From the NCBI GenBank assembly GCA_003427395.1, contig BFEA01000247.1, positions 550,323-601,231 of the forward strand: a DNA stretch of 50,909 nt, given 5' to 3'. The notes below the pieces were generated by a model, which saw nothing but the letters and a program-made list of their open reading frames with translations, searched no databases and was not told the origin of the DNA. Position numbers and translations under genes: made by a program. Position 1 is the first letter of the stretch. Each line of letters starts with the position of its first letter. This DNA comes from Chara braunii. Taxonomy: Eukaryota; Streptophyta; Charophyceae; Charales; Characeae. Below are positions 10,468 through 24,200 of this stretch, piece by piece.

Positions 10468-11882
10468 GCTGTTGCCCCTGGTTTCAGCAACGAGCAGGCG
10501 TTCCCTCCCCGGGTTCTCTCACTGCGGTAGAAAACCGAGCTGCTACTCGTCTAGGGCTCTGCATAGCATCCGGTAGCAGGGCATGCAGGATTTCACGCTT
10601 TCTTGCGCATGCAGGAGCTAAAATGACGCGAGAAAGGTGCAGCTGCAAAGTGAGGCTTCTACACTTTTATCAGAGTTCTGTAACAGGAGGGCACCGACTT
10701 ACACCAGTACCTTCCCGGCTTAAAAAACAAATGCCCGACGGTTAACACCGGGGGCGGGCAGCCTCGGCACTTTCGAGGCACCACCAGCCAAATTCGATAG
10801 AGCATCGGTTCAGTGCACATTTAGGCTCGGCACCGACAGCTGAGATAGGTACACTGACGGTTTGCGCTACCACATTTGATTACCACAAACAGAATTGGAA
10901 ATTCCACATGTGCCTGTTACTTCTCAGACAATGATCTGTTGTTGTTTTTTTTTCAGACAATGATGAACCATATCATGGAACTTTACTTCCCTTGTGTTCA
11001 TGTGCGTCGATCATGTCCTGATTTGTGGACGTCGAATCCAGTGGTTCTTATATCACAAATTGTTGTGCACTGCCATCTCCAAGTAGCATTCCCGCTCATG
11101 AAGATGTGGCTTTTCCAGATTGCCGATGTATTTGTTAACGATTTACCACAAATCTGCATTTGCACAGTTATATTTCTTCCTCCTACAGACACCCCATAAT
11201 GATAGCGCATCGAGCATTTTTGTGCCATGGCCATCTTGCAGTTTTCCCCCGGATTGCCGATTTATTTGTTGATGATCTACCACAAATTTGTATTTGCTCA
11301 GTTATATTTCTTCCTCCTACAGACACCCGATAATGATAGCGGATCGACCATTTTTGTGCCATGGCCATTTTGCGATTTTCCCTGCAACACTTGCCTGGTG
11401 CTGTCTTTTCTTCCCCCGAGGTTATTTACTGACGAGCTACAGTTGTTCTACAGATAAAGAGTTTATACCATACCTTGTTGGGATCCTCCTCCTGTGTGTT
11501 CTGCCAGAACCTCGAGAATGAGGCAACATGAAACACCGAAAATAGAAAATCATGGGAATCTTTATCGGATGCCCCTCAACGATTTGGAATTTATAGGATG
11601 CCCCACTTCACCGAATCTCAGGACTAATGGATTGGACCCGACATCTTTTCGAAATCTACTGCGGGAACTTCCCCAGATGTCGGACGTGACTAGTAATGGA
11701 ACAAAACGGAAACTGGCAATGCAGCCGCATGGAAATGCAGTGGCAGCTCCCTGCCAACGGTCAAGACTCCCTGCCCACACATAATCACATTAGCCAAATG
11801 TCGCCACAGAAGGGGGATGAATGCAGTGGCAGCTGCAACGGTAGAGTCAAAGAGCTTACCAATAAACACTAGCCATCTGCAT
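10468..11882. other. Intergenic stretch with one local duplication
   Basis: No gene recognised. It contains the 134-bp tandem duplication listed separately. Other ORFs are short and without recognisable domains. Confidence 0.5.
11118..11385. repeat. Tandem duplication, 134-bp unit, two copies
   Basis: The unit starts GATTGCCGATGTATTTG at 11118 and GATTGCCGATTTATTTG at 11252. Both copies contain TTATATTTCTTCCTCCTAC, GATAATGATAGC-like sequence and TTTTTGTGCCATGGCCAT, with scattered substitutions. Confidence 0.85.
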
Positions 11883-11911
11883 CTCTCTCTCTCTCCCTCA
11901 CACACGCACAC

Positions 11912-11946
<35 letters not shown>
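11883..11946. repeat. Compound (CT)n(CA)n microsatellite
   Basis: CT dinucleotides run into CA dinucleotides with a few G interruptions. It directly abuts the left edge of the hammerhead-like element. Confidence 0.95.
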
Positions 11947-11948
<2 letters not shown>

Positions 11949-12241
11949 GGGTGTAGAGTGTGTTTTATGACTGTGTCAGATTAGTGTCTTAGACTTAATA
12001 CCGTTCTTGTTAAGGGTTTGGACCAGCAGTCTGTTCGGATTGCAAGGTTTGTGTGAGTAAAGTCGACCACCTTTCTCTCTCGGGGTTGTCGCTAACTCTG
12101 GGCGATGTGGTGAGTCCTTATCCACCAATCAAATGAATCCTGGGTAGACTGTCGGGGTTCAACCTCCTGACGAGTCGGTGAAAGTCCTACGAAACAGTCC
12201 GGCTCGGTCATGCTTTCTTTTTAGCGTATAGCGAACATGAC
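11947..12241 (+). mobile_element. Short element with diverged hammerhead-like core, set between microsatellites
   Basis: It lies between the CT/CA tract ending at 11946 and the (CA)n tract starting at 12242. It shares order and sequence with the 36327-36712 element: GAGTGTGTTTT...GACTGTG/GCTGTGACAG near the start, AATCA...GAATCC/GGATTC, then GGGGTTCAACCTC against GAGGGTTCAGCGTC just upstream of the ribozyme core, then the core and a short tail. About 295 bp, no ORF. Either a retrozyme-like RNA or a fragment of a Penelope-like pseudo-LTR would fit; no reverse transcriptase is nearby. Confidence 0.55.
12167..12209 (+). ncRNA. Hammerhead ribozyme-like core, degenerate
   Basis: CTGACGA (12167-12173) fits the conserved CUGANGA box. 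Stem II is GTCGG/CCTAC (12174-12178 with 12186-12190), four pairs and one C-U mismatch, loop TGAAAGT. GAAAC follows at 12191-12195, and a GTC that could serve as the cleavage triplet lies at 12207-12209, pairing at least A-U and C-G with GAAAC. Stem I is not obvious. Stem II is weaker than in the 36606-36642 copy, so activity is doubtful. Confidence 0.5.
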
Positions 12242-12254
12242 AACACACACACAA

Positions 12255-12294
<40 letters not shown>

Positions 12295-12390
12295 GTTGGT
12301 ATGCCACTCTGTCATTGTCAGCCAGTGACACACACACAAACACAGTTGCTATGGCACTCTGTCATTGTCAGCAAGTGTAAAATTCTTTTG
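12242..12390. repeat. (CA)n microsatellite and 50-bp tandem duplication
   Basis: CA repeats run to about 12290. Then a 50-bp unit containing CACAGTTGGTATGCCACTC (12291) repeats as CACAGTTGCTATGGCACTC (12341), each followed by TGTCATTGTCAG. Confidence 0.85.
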
Positions 12391-15300
12391 TTCAAATCAT
12401 CAGAGAAACCAAGTCACGCATGGTTTTCTCTTCTGCCTCCCTCCGCCACCACCAGCATCAACCAGTGTACTCCTCCCGTCCAAAAAAGGGAAGACATTTC
12501 GAATAACCATGGCTAGCCAAACACAAATACAAAATTTTAAGGCAGCAAACACAAACATCCAACCAAAAAAAGCAGTAGACAATGCACGGTATGCAGAGCA
12601 GCCAAGGTCCATATCAGCCCGCAAGGTGCTCCTCGAGAAGAGGCCAAACTACGCCTGCACTTCATCACATACGTAGATTACCTTCCCAGATGTTCTACAG
12701 CACAGGGCAATAAAGTGACTTCAACATTCTATGTGCAGATCCAGTGACTTGTGACAATTCCTTTCCTTTAAAGTTTGAAAAGAACGAAGGTCAGGACCTT
12801 CAGGGGATAAAGTTGTCTTCATCGAGGACGAGTTTTTCAAAAGATCAGTGTCCGATTCGCATCAACAAGTTCCTCTCTGATTCAACTGCCAAGCCAAAAC
12901 CACATTTTGGAGATCACCCAACAGACGGACACCAACTGAAAGGTCGCGCTTTCGAGGACTTGCTTGGTCCATCTCCTCCACCTGATTACATGACCATTTC
13001 ACAAGATCACATGCCAGTTTGAACACAGTCCTCCTTCAGCGTAAGCTACATTGTTCGTGCATATGAAGACACGGTCACTGTACCAGTTCTGAAGGCCACT
13101 GCGAAGTACATACGGGTGTAACAACTATGCCTTCTATAATATCATGCAAATCAAGTAGAGGACACCAGCACCCTATGCTGCCATAAATTTGTCGAACTCG
13201 ATTTTTTTCTAGAAAGCTCTTAATAATAATTAGACAGGCCTTGCTGAACTGGCACACTTCCATTTGGCCTCACTGTTTCACTTGCCGCAGTCTTATGGAC
13301 TTCAATCCCAATGTCGAACTGTGTACAGCAATTGCCTGCACAGGAAGGTAGAAATCAGGTACCTACCTACCAATCAAGTTCTACACATACCCTGACAATC
13401 CATCCCACCGAAGGGATCACGAGAAACACAGACCGAACAACCTACGACCAACCAACCATTTTGCACCAGCAGCGAAATCCACGGCTTCCCGCGACAATTG
13501 TTAAGGCCACTTCTCTAGCCTTGCCCCAGAGGCACAGTTGCCCACTTCACAGCCTCCACAACTCATGCCCACCGGGAGCACTACCTCCAAAGCGCCAGAC
13601 AGACCACACTTCCCTCTGATACCCTGTGAAGCTTGACAACGACAGGTGCAAGAAGACGAGTTCGAGATTTGAATTCAAGCTCCAAACATAACAAAGGAGA
13701 TCGGAGAAAGAAATGAAATGAAAGTTCACCACATACCAACCATAAAGACACATGAGCCGGATGCTGGGAAAAAAGAGAGAGCTCTATTGGCCCTAATTGC
13801 ACCAATGACCATCACCTTCATTGTCCTCCGTCCATACCAATCAACCATAAATTCGACCTTGCCAGATTGCCATGTTACAAAGAGATTGAGATTCCAAGAC
13901 CAAACAAATCACTTATTTAATTATCAAACCAATAGACTTTTGCCAAACAGTTCTGAAGCCCACAGTCAAAGAAAGTATCACTGAGACCAGCGACTGTTAG
14001 GCTACCAGAAAACACAGAAGTCAAGACCAGGCTGGACACACTCTTTTAAGTTTCATTGGCACAACTGAAAGTTGCACCAATACCTGACGTTTTCCATGAC
14101 ACCGGCACAAAAGAATTCAACCTTCATTTAAAGAATGTTTTCTTTACAAAACTCTGCCCACTTTCCCTCTTCCTCAGAATGGGCACATTTGAGACCTACC
14201 TCTCCCCATTCGAGATAACCATCCGTTGGCAAATACAGGTAACCAGACGACTTACCACTGCCTAGAGGAGAGAACACAAATACAGGGGGGCGCAGAGAGA
14301 GGAGAGAGGGAGGAGAGAGGAGATAGAACCGAATGCCGAACTGGAGGGGCAAAAGAGGACAGGACCCGACCGAGATAGCATGTGACCAATCAAGATGTAA
14401 CCAAGAAAGCACACAAGATAAGCAACAGACACAAAGAGAGAGAGAGAGAGAGTCCCCAGCATTACAGATGTTGGAATATCAAAAAATGCAAGACCGCACT
14501 TTGACAACGAGAGACCATCACGCAGACCAGAATGCAAGGAGAACCTACCAACCATAACAACGAGACACAATGGGCTGCGATGACAACTGATGCAGAAGAA
14601 TAGATTAGATCATCTGAAGAGATCAAGTGGGGTGGGGTGGACATCTATCAATACTGGACGAGAGACACCGAAAACAACATCAACCTGACAACATATCACC
14701 AGGCACGATACTTGTGGTTTGCGGAGATTTAAAAACGGAGAGCCCCAGTAGAACATCTGCCATCAGCATGACAGACCATAGAGATCCAACACCAGACGAT
14801 CTGAGAGACATACTTGCTTGTTAACAACCCAATTGTAGATGATTGCTGACAATCAACACATCATCAGACTGGGATATTGGCTATCCACCCCTCACCCAGG
14901 TGAAATGCTCACACCTGCCAACATAATCTGCGTGCGTGATCGTCAATGGAAATCAACCATCGACCCGTCCCAAGCTTATTTGGTACATTCTAGCAAAAGA
15001 CAAAGCTACGTGCTGAGCAGCACATAATCAACGGCACAAGAGGTTATGACACCAAGACTAGGACTACAAAAAAAAACAGTCAAACCTCAGCCGGCACTAA
15101 GGACATCGGTAAGACCCCCACAAACAATGACCGCCACAACTCTCACAAGAAATGAGACAAAAGAGTTAAACAACCAAACCAAGCAATGCAAAGAAACCTC
15201 AAGCTATCTGGTATATCCGCATGGAAGATGTGTTGAGAATGATGGGGACGACAAGAGATCAGCAGGAGTAGCGGCAAGGTGTTTGGGGGCAAGGCAGTAA

Positions 15301-15937
15301 AAGAAGTCGAGAGGACAAAGGGCCATCGAGACCCCATCAGCCGACTGAGGATGGCAGCATGCAATCCTCGACTGCAGCAAATGACATTCTGAAGGCAATC
15401 AAGAAAGACACTCAGGCCAGGAAAGAGACAGACAAGGTGCACCCCAGAGGACAAGGAGAGCGTGCGCATTTCATAACCTGCAGAAGTAGATGAAACGTCT
15501 GCACCAAGCACATGCAGAGCCTTGGACGGAGCAACAGTGGCAATCGAAAACTGCTTCGGTGGAGGTGCAATCCAGGCCTCTTCCTGAACAGCGCTGCCCC
15601 CACCAGAGCTGAGGCATGCCGATCTTGCCCCTCAGGACGACAATCGCATCCCTTACGACCTCCGCAGCCGAGACATGATTCAGGCATAGGCACGTACTAA
15701 ACTGCTACACCATAATCAAACTACAGACACTATCCAGCAACGCAGTACATCCATTTCAACCCCATACCCATCTTTCCTTCCTCCCTGTTCGCAGACACAA
15801 ACTCGTTCTGTTCACAATGACCAATCTCCTCCATGCCCACCCTCTGCATGCCACCAAACATCGCCCAACACGGGATTCTGACCAGCAAAACTCCAGCAGA
15901 GTGCTGTACAGCACACCACCTACGCATTCACGACATT
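12391..15937. other. Downstream flank of the G3BP-like gene, no gene recognised
   Basis: Lies beyond the stop codon of the minus-strand gene and must contain its 3' UTR and polyadenylation site, whose position I cannot fix. Short ORFs on both strands show no domain. A short (AG)n run lies near 14433-14451. Confidence 0.45.
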
Positions 15938-18900
15938 TCACACTGGCTGTGCAGATGCTCCAGGTGCTCTTCCAACTCCACTTCCTCCCCTCGACATCTG
16001 CGGCTGCATGTTCCGCCTTGGCATTCTTGGCCCACCTGGCCCATCTGTTGAAAGACGTCTTGAATCCCCTGACATTCCAGGCTGCATGCCCATGCCCCCC
16101 ATGTTACTCCGCATACCTCGTCCTCCCCTGCTTACGTTACCTTCGTTTCTGTTCTCCCGATCACCTCTCCCATCACGATCCATAGGCAATCTACCCCTAC
16201 CACTAGGATACCCTCGCGGCATCGGTCTGTACGGACGATCTCCACGCCCCGGTCCTCCACGGCCTCTACCTGCATTGCACAGTGCAAGTACGACAAAGTC
16301 CGAACAACACTTCAGCAGCAAAGAACGAAACAATTACGACCATGACAATCAACTCAATTGTGGATGTGTTTACCGATAATCATTGGAGTTCAGAGACATC
16401 ATCCAGATGACGTCTTTTAAGCACAACAGGCACCCCATAGGCTACAGAAGCCACAAAGAATACCGGTCATCATCCGGATGTTGTCGAGCCAGAGAAGAAC
16501 ACCGCTCATTCAGGCAGAGTTCAATCAGGATTGGGCCCTACTCAAAATAATAGGGCCAATTCCACCCAGGATGGTTGTGGTCACTGGGTATCAGTGGCTT
16601 CAACCTGAAGCCCGTACAAACGAATCAGAGACCAACAAAGAGGTACAGCATTTGATGGGTCCTTAGTGCTACCCTCTTCTGCCTAACAGAATGCACCATC
16701 ATTATCACCGTATCGACACTGACAGTTGCCCCGGGTAGCCTGGAAAGGCCTTTAACATTCTTCCCACCAAACAAGCGCTGTAAGCAGAGCATTTCAATTC
16801 CGGCCTAGGCCAACAGTGAACGTGGGAGGCCACTCTGAAAGTTGCAGCTTCAGGCTCGCTAGCCTTGGAAGGTGGTAGCTTCATCAACTTAGGCTCATGT
16901 GAACCGGTGGTTTAAGCCCTATTCCCCGACCTCACTCCCACAAGCTGAATTTGCAATGGAAAGTGTGCAACAAAAAATGTTCAAACGACACAAGTTTCCT
17001 TCTCTTGATTTTTCTTCATTCCACTCAAATCCGAGTCAAACACTTCACCCCAGAAGTATCACCTAAAATTTGTTTCTCTAACTTGTACATCCGTAAACAG
17101 TACCGCACACAGCATCTCCAATAGGACGACCGTACCCGTATGCGGATAAAGAAGTATACAACAGCAAACAGTAGGAAAGTGAATACGGTAAAATCCAATT
17201 CCACACGCCAAACGATATTAGCCGTCAAGTTGAGTACATTTAATTTCAATTTCAAATTATTGTCAGACTCGTATGCTTCTCATGACTTCATCTTATGATT
17301 TCTTTGGCATGTATGTACCCTCAGCATGAACAGAGCGGCTAGAGTTTACTGCAAACTCAGACCAGAATTGGAGAACAGTACGTAGGCACGTAGAGGCACC
17401 TGCAAGTTTAAGAGAAAGACCGGTTGGATGTGCAAGGGACCTACTGTGTCATCGTTATAATGCAGTGCGCCAAGAACCACGGAGTTAAATCCACGTTAAC
17501 TTTGAGACCAACCCCAGTGCTTGAGATTCAGCATGCACGTCGGAAGCCTGCTCACTCATGCTTTCTTACCAGAGTTCATGGGGTTCACATAACCGCTGAA
17601 GTTCATCAATGCTTAATAAGAGGTCATCACCGACATCTTTCTCCGGCATGCACAGAAGTCTACAGGCTACATTACATGACCCGTCCCAACAGAACAGACG
17701 CATCACAAGGCCGAAATAGAGACCGTTACCTCTGCCTAATGGCTTCTTTTCTTCAATCCCAACCTGTTTCCCCATGATTTGAATCGGAGAGGCCTGCAAG
17801 AAAAATTCACAACAAACCACAAACAATTGCCAGTCAGTTCAAGACAAAGCTCATCTGTCCCTTCCAATGGACCGGAACAGATTGAAGCAGTTCCTGCAGG
17901 TACCACAACAAGGGGCAGGGCAAGAGGTGATGCGCCAACACATGCATCAACACTTCGATACCCCCGGGGTTCCTCCTATTAAACCACCAGTGCCGCGCCC
18001 AGACAAACAATTTCCGCTTCCAATATGATGATCAGATGTCATTTGCAGGATCGGAACAGCTTGGCAGCTGCTCCAAGCCAGGATCATTTTGAAAATGGGC
18101 TCACACAAAAGCCATTCTCCGTCCACAGAGCTACAAAAAATAAAAGCTAAATCCATGAACGACGGAAAAGAGAAGCGAAATAACACAAAGAAATACTCTA
18201 ACAGTGGCCTGCTCAGGAATCAATCTGAGGCGATTTCCATCCAAACTTTTTCAGAACATTTCCTTCTTGGCTTTTGTATTATCCCGGCCTTCTTTCTTTA
18301 CCCGTCCCAGCAACAGTGGACCATTTTTCAAAGATCTCTGATATGGGCTGACTGGAGGGAAACACGCAAGATGTACTCTTGAATCAAGTCCGGATAGGAC
18401 CTCGGGATGAAAACGGACAAACACATCCAGATCCATGCACCATTTGCCAATGCGAATCGAAAGGGACAGGAGGCCATTCTTCAAGGTCGTCTGACAGTTT
18501 GCAGCAGAAAGGACGAACATATTTTCTCTAATGCGTGCTCTCCACCTAAATTATTCACAACTGTTGTATTCCATCCCTGACCTTCAACGATCAAGAGGTA
18601 AGGCCTCACGCACTTCCTTTGCATTATTTTGAAATCTGTTCATCTGTCCTCTCTCTCTGTTTTGTTGTTCTTGTGTTTTTCTTTTTTTCTTTTTTATGGG
18701 GTGCGAGGGGGGGTGCAGGAGATTCATTGTTCTACCCTCCTTGCCACCAACTCACGTCTGGAGGTACTAGACAGGCTTGGTCTCAGCTATGTTTTTAGGT
18801 CTGGAACGACATCTAGTGTCAAAACACGAAGGGAGCAACCTTCTAGCATATTAAGCGAGTACTGGTGGTTCAGATGGTCAAGCTAAAAATACGAGTATCA

Positions 18901-21219
18901 GGACAACATAGAGTCAAGGGAATTCCCTACTACCGGTAGCATATTTAGATCACCAATTACGTCTGTCTGTCCGAGGCTCAGAAACTGGCCGTAGCCCAAA
19001 AGCTGTATCAGCAGAACTTGCACCATTTCTGTTATTCACCGTTCCAGGAGCGGACACCCCTGGAAAAAACGTCAGCAGAACGCCGTCGCCTGTACATGGT
19101 TGCATGCAACAAGCTACGAACACTCGCCAGTCCTGATCTGGCAATCAACAGCGAGGCTGAAATCGTCGACCCTAACCACTGCAATCTCCTCACAGGGAGT
19201 GTTGTGCGACAGAGTGAGGCACAGTATTTAGAGGCGTGCACACACAGGCATCAGCACGTATCAGCTAAACCCCACGTATCTCCGGAGTGCAGGCACGCAT
19301 GCATTCTACGGTTCTTAGCATATGCCAGGTATCATGACTGAGAGCTAAAACTGCACCATTGGATGACACATTAAGCTTCAGACAGCAATATCAGACGGGA
19401 CAGAGAGCTACACAGACTTGGTGGCGATTGTGCGCACGCAAAGTATCGCAGGATCGCAGGACAGTATCACAAAGACGGCGACTGCAACCTGGACTGGGCC
19501 TTCATCAACCAACCGCATTATACCTTGCAGGAGAACACCACCACGTTAGAATCCAAGTTTGTATTACTATCCTCACGACTACTTCCGGTTGGTTCCATCT
19601 GGAAACGGGTGTCCTTCCCGTTCACACTGACAACATTCGTATGATGACCACTTGTCATGAGTGCGTGAGGCTTAATCATTTGCAGGGACACGATGGGATT
19701 TCGACTAGAAACCTCCTCCGCACAAACACATGAACACCGGCTTTTACAACCAAATTGTAAATAAGAGTCGAATAGAAAGCGAAAAAATGAGAAAAGAAAA
19801 TAATAGTAATAAGAATCCAAATCCGTCTGTCTGATAGATACACTTGGAAGGTCCTGCACTAATGCGAAGCATAGGCTATTGGATCACTGCCCTCCTTTTT
19901 CCATGGCGATTTCTCAAGTTCCCACTGCAGCTTACAATTGCAACTCCAACGTTTAGTTTTCCGTGGAGACTGCTAAAGAGGCGGAGAACATCTTCCACTG
20001 CTAAAGAGGCGGAGAGCTGGAGAACATCTTCCATGGAACTGATGATTCTCTCTACGACGCTTAAGTTCAAATAAGAGCACAACCCTTTATGGACTTTTTT
20101 GTGCCTCGCACAACCACTCGCCATAAGCACAAAAGAGAAATCATGGTAGTGTATCTGTCCATATTTTACCATAAGCACAAAAGAGAAATCATGGTAGTGT
20201 ATCTGTCCATATTTTAGACAAAGATTTCTCCTTTTACATATTTGGTGAGTGGTGGATCGAGGGCCTTTATCTGGCCTGCCTCCTTTTACACATTTGGTGA
20301 GTGGTGGATCGAGGGCCTTTATCGGGCCTACTCTCTCATTCCATGCCTGCCTGCCCGTTGACGCTACACCTCCGACCAAGTTGGCATATGATTGGACTGT
20401 TGCTGTTTCTGCTGAACGAGTATGCTAACCTAACTTCAGTTTCCGGCTGTTGAGAACTGCATTGTAGTCCAAACTACTTGGTAGGAAGACGCTACTGGTC
20501 TGTGTGGAAGTTTGCAGGTCATTCTGTTGATGCATTCCCATTTGTCGATGTATTCCCTCACGGTGTTATGACCTCTCTATGTCACCAACAGAAATGCTCG
20601 TCTGATATCTGCTAGCATAAGAGTGATTGATATCCCTGAAAAGTGAACATAACATCAACAACGGTTCGGAAGATCGACAGGGAAAGCCTACTTGTGAGCG
20701 TGCACGGTCGACATGTCCTCATTCCATTTTCTTGCAGTGCTGCAAATTGCTTAAGCTTGTTACATTGAGCTTCTGAAACTCAGCCGTAGCCACGCGTACT
20801 TGAAAATTCAAAAACAAGACAGCGCCTACGGGTCCCGATTGGACAAAGAGACAAACCACTCCGACGAAAGAGAACCCATACAGATCTCCTTACAGAGACA
20901 ACGAGGGTTTGACTCGCTACAGGACTTAAACCACAACGGATGAACTGACATCATCGCCACTACCTGCATCAGATTCTCACCTCGATCGCTGCATGAGCCG
21001 CTGCTTGATCCTCGAACTCCACGAAGGCGTAACAATTACTGCCCTGTTGCATACCAGTAGCCGAGTTCTGCGAGGAGGCAAGCCCGGAAACCCAAGGACG
21101 GAAACATGTCAGACACTTTGCGGACAATTTACGGGAGTACAAAACAGTTGGAGAGGTGCGAAAACAGAGCACGACAACAACAGGGATCGACGAAAGATAT
21201 TACTTACAACCCATGAATC

Positions 21220-21265
<46 letters not shown>

Positions 21266-24200
21266 CGGAAACCTGGGAACACTTAGTCGTCCCACAATGT
21301 GCTACGGCAATCAGCATGTGTAGGGAAGCAAAACGCGAGAACATACACGATCAGGTCCCAAATAACAACGAGATTGCACATTGCCGCATGAAGACAAACG
21401 ATGTTTATGGGAAAGGAAGTATCAGCCATGCCGTAACACATTTCCTTTAGCCATTTAGAATCTGCTCCGAAAACAAAATCCAATTACAACATTTCGCCAG
21501 TAAGAAGATAGACGGCTACGGTAGCATGACTCATGTGCGAGCGCGTGTTGTAGGGTGGGGTGCAAGCAGGCATTGAAATGTGCACTTCCTTCGGGCTGGC
21601 GCAATTACCACCCCTTGAATGAATACGTGATGAGTATGTGTCACACGTTTATCGATCCTGCCAAAACGCAGTGCCAAGTCAGATGTAAGGGATTAGACCT
21701 CAACCACGTTCACGTAAGAGCCTGCCTTCATCGAATTCCAAGCCTGTAGTCTCTGCTGCATCCCTCCCTGAAGGGGTCATCACACCTACAGGGCTCGTCA
21801 CATACTTTTCCAACCCACAACAATCACTCCATACACCTCCGCCCCGTCCGATCGTCCTCCGCAGTGAAAGGAGTTGTCCCACACTTCCACCACAGCCTAA
21901 CCGGTAAAGGACCACTCTAGGCTACAGATCGCGCGTTCTCTCTTCGATGCACGCATCCACCTATAGAATTTTTTTTTCTCGCAAGAACGGAACGCTACGC
22001 AAAACCGAGAAGCCCACGGGAGGAAAGGTGAGGGAGATCAAAGATGGCCACTGTATCCAAGAGAACTCAATGGAGAGCAAACGCAAGTGTGAAAGCAGGC
22101 TTGTCTAAACTACATACAAACCTAAATCGCTTTAGACGACCCCATACTCATATAAGGATCGGCAAACGAACGAGCAGGTGTCGCAAACACAAGGCGAGAC
22201 GGACCTTTGGGCCTTTGATGTTGACACCTCCCGCCTTCACTGGTCCAAAACGTGATAGCTCCTCCTCCAACTGCTGAGTCGTGATACTAATAGGAAGATT
22301 TTTCACGAAAACGGACCTCCCATCAACTGTTTCAAAGTGCGCATCATACAACACAAAACAAATCGTCAGAACCATTTGGCGAAAACAACATTCAAACAAC
22401 CCCATTCAAAACCTCGCATTCGCTTGCGATACGCACCACAACGCGTACCATGAAGAAGCTTCACGCACACGAATGTTCAGAAAACGGCGCATGGACAGAG
22501 AGACCCCTTCAATGAGAAAGCTGGCTCACATACTAGTATGTATCTGCATAAACGCAGGAAAGTCGCGAATAAAATTGATGGAACCAAGTCTGTAAAATTA
22601 TGCCGAGCCCCACATGTATGCTATGCTACGCTATCGAGTCCGAAGATAACCGACCAACTCAAACAGATTTTAAGTGGGATACCTTAACAGGAGGAGATCG
22701 ACCAAAATAAAGAGCAAAACCAATACAATTGCTAGACGTGTGAGGGAGAGAGGAAAGATCAAGGAAAGGTCGAATAAAATTGATGGAAAAAGAAGTCTGT
22801 AATTTTATGCCGACACCGCATGTATGCTATCAAGCCTAAAGATAACCGACCACCTCAAACAGATATCACTTGGCAGTCCTGAACAGGCGGAGATCGACCA
22901 AAACAGAGCGCAAAACCGATACAAAGTGCTACACGTGTAAGAGAGACGAAGGATAAAGGACCTTGCCGCACCCCCCGCCAAATGCGAACATTCTGTCTCC
23001 GGATTCGTTCAGAACGTTGGCATTTGACGAATGGTGCGCTGAGGCCCAAAGCTCCTCCCAACACTGTTCTTCGCCGCCATACGCCCACACACACCACTAT
23101 ATGCGCTACCTCTCTTCGTACCTTCTGCGTCCGGGTTCAGTCCTTCGTCCATGTTGTCGCTCATCGGGGAAGCGATCGGCTGCGCAACAGGCGGAGGTCC
23201 CGCAGTGACAGGTTGCGGATGGACCTGCGAATCGGTTACAGGTGGCGCTGGCTTCGTCTGCACAGCTGGCGGAGCCGCCGGCGCAGCAGCAACCGCAGCA
23301 CCCATTCCGCCGGAATCCCGCTGCCGGAGCTGATGACATCACGAGAACCAAGAAGTGACAAGCAAACACCATACATCGTCAGAAGAGATAAAAGCACTAA
23401 CGCTGACTGCATCATTTGGAGTAGCCCGGAGTCTCTCGTTTCTAATATAATCTTCCAAAACAAATGATTGACCGGCGCTCCTCTCAATGTAAAGACGTGG
23501 CCCAGGCCGACTAAACAAACAAGCATGTTGCCAGCCTTCACAAATTTACTACTGAAATTTCCGGTCGACAATCAGTCATTTGCTGTGGAGCGCCGGATTT
23601 CTTCGTTCAAGAAAACTCAAGATGACCGTCTGAGGTCACATAGATTAGGCATCATCGAACAATCAATCCCCCATTTTCTGACAGCCTGCTGCCAACCAAG
23701 CAAAAGATCAAACGCCACATTCTACCGAGGCTTCGCCTCCGCCAACGTGACCAAAAAACACGCAAACAAGATCGAAGACAAAGGGAGACCCGAGGGGCAG
23801 AGGGAGGGAGCGATGCTGGGGCAGAAGAACCGGACTCCTTCCTAAGGACGAAGTTGCACACGCACAGCGCGGACCCAAGAATCCGACACACACCTAGAGA
23901 AAATATCGATCACCCCTTGTTGCCCCCATCTGTCCATCACAGCAAGCGCACAGCCGCATCAAACCTCAATCAATCTTTCGGAAATTTGAAACACAGGCAT
24001 AAAACAAGATCAGTCTTCTCGGACGGTTAATAGGTGGCACTCTGGCCAGGCCGTACCCAAACATCCGCTTCGAAAAATTGTTCATGACGTGGGGCAGTAT
24101 TCGGGCGCCTCGGGGAGAGGGCTAAAATGATCAGACATCAGACTTCAGAGATTGGCATATACAGACGAGGACTTGCCACAGAATGCACGCATACCAGGCG

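Noticed and set aside
21181-21286. Plus-strand ORF with poly-Gln
   Set aside because: Lies in intron 7 of a well supported minus-strand gene and is produced by the (CAA)n microsatellite.
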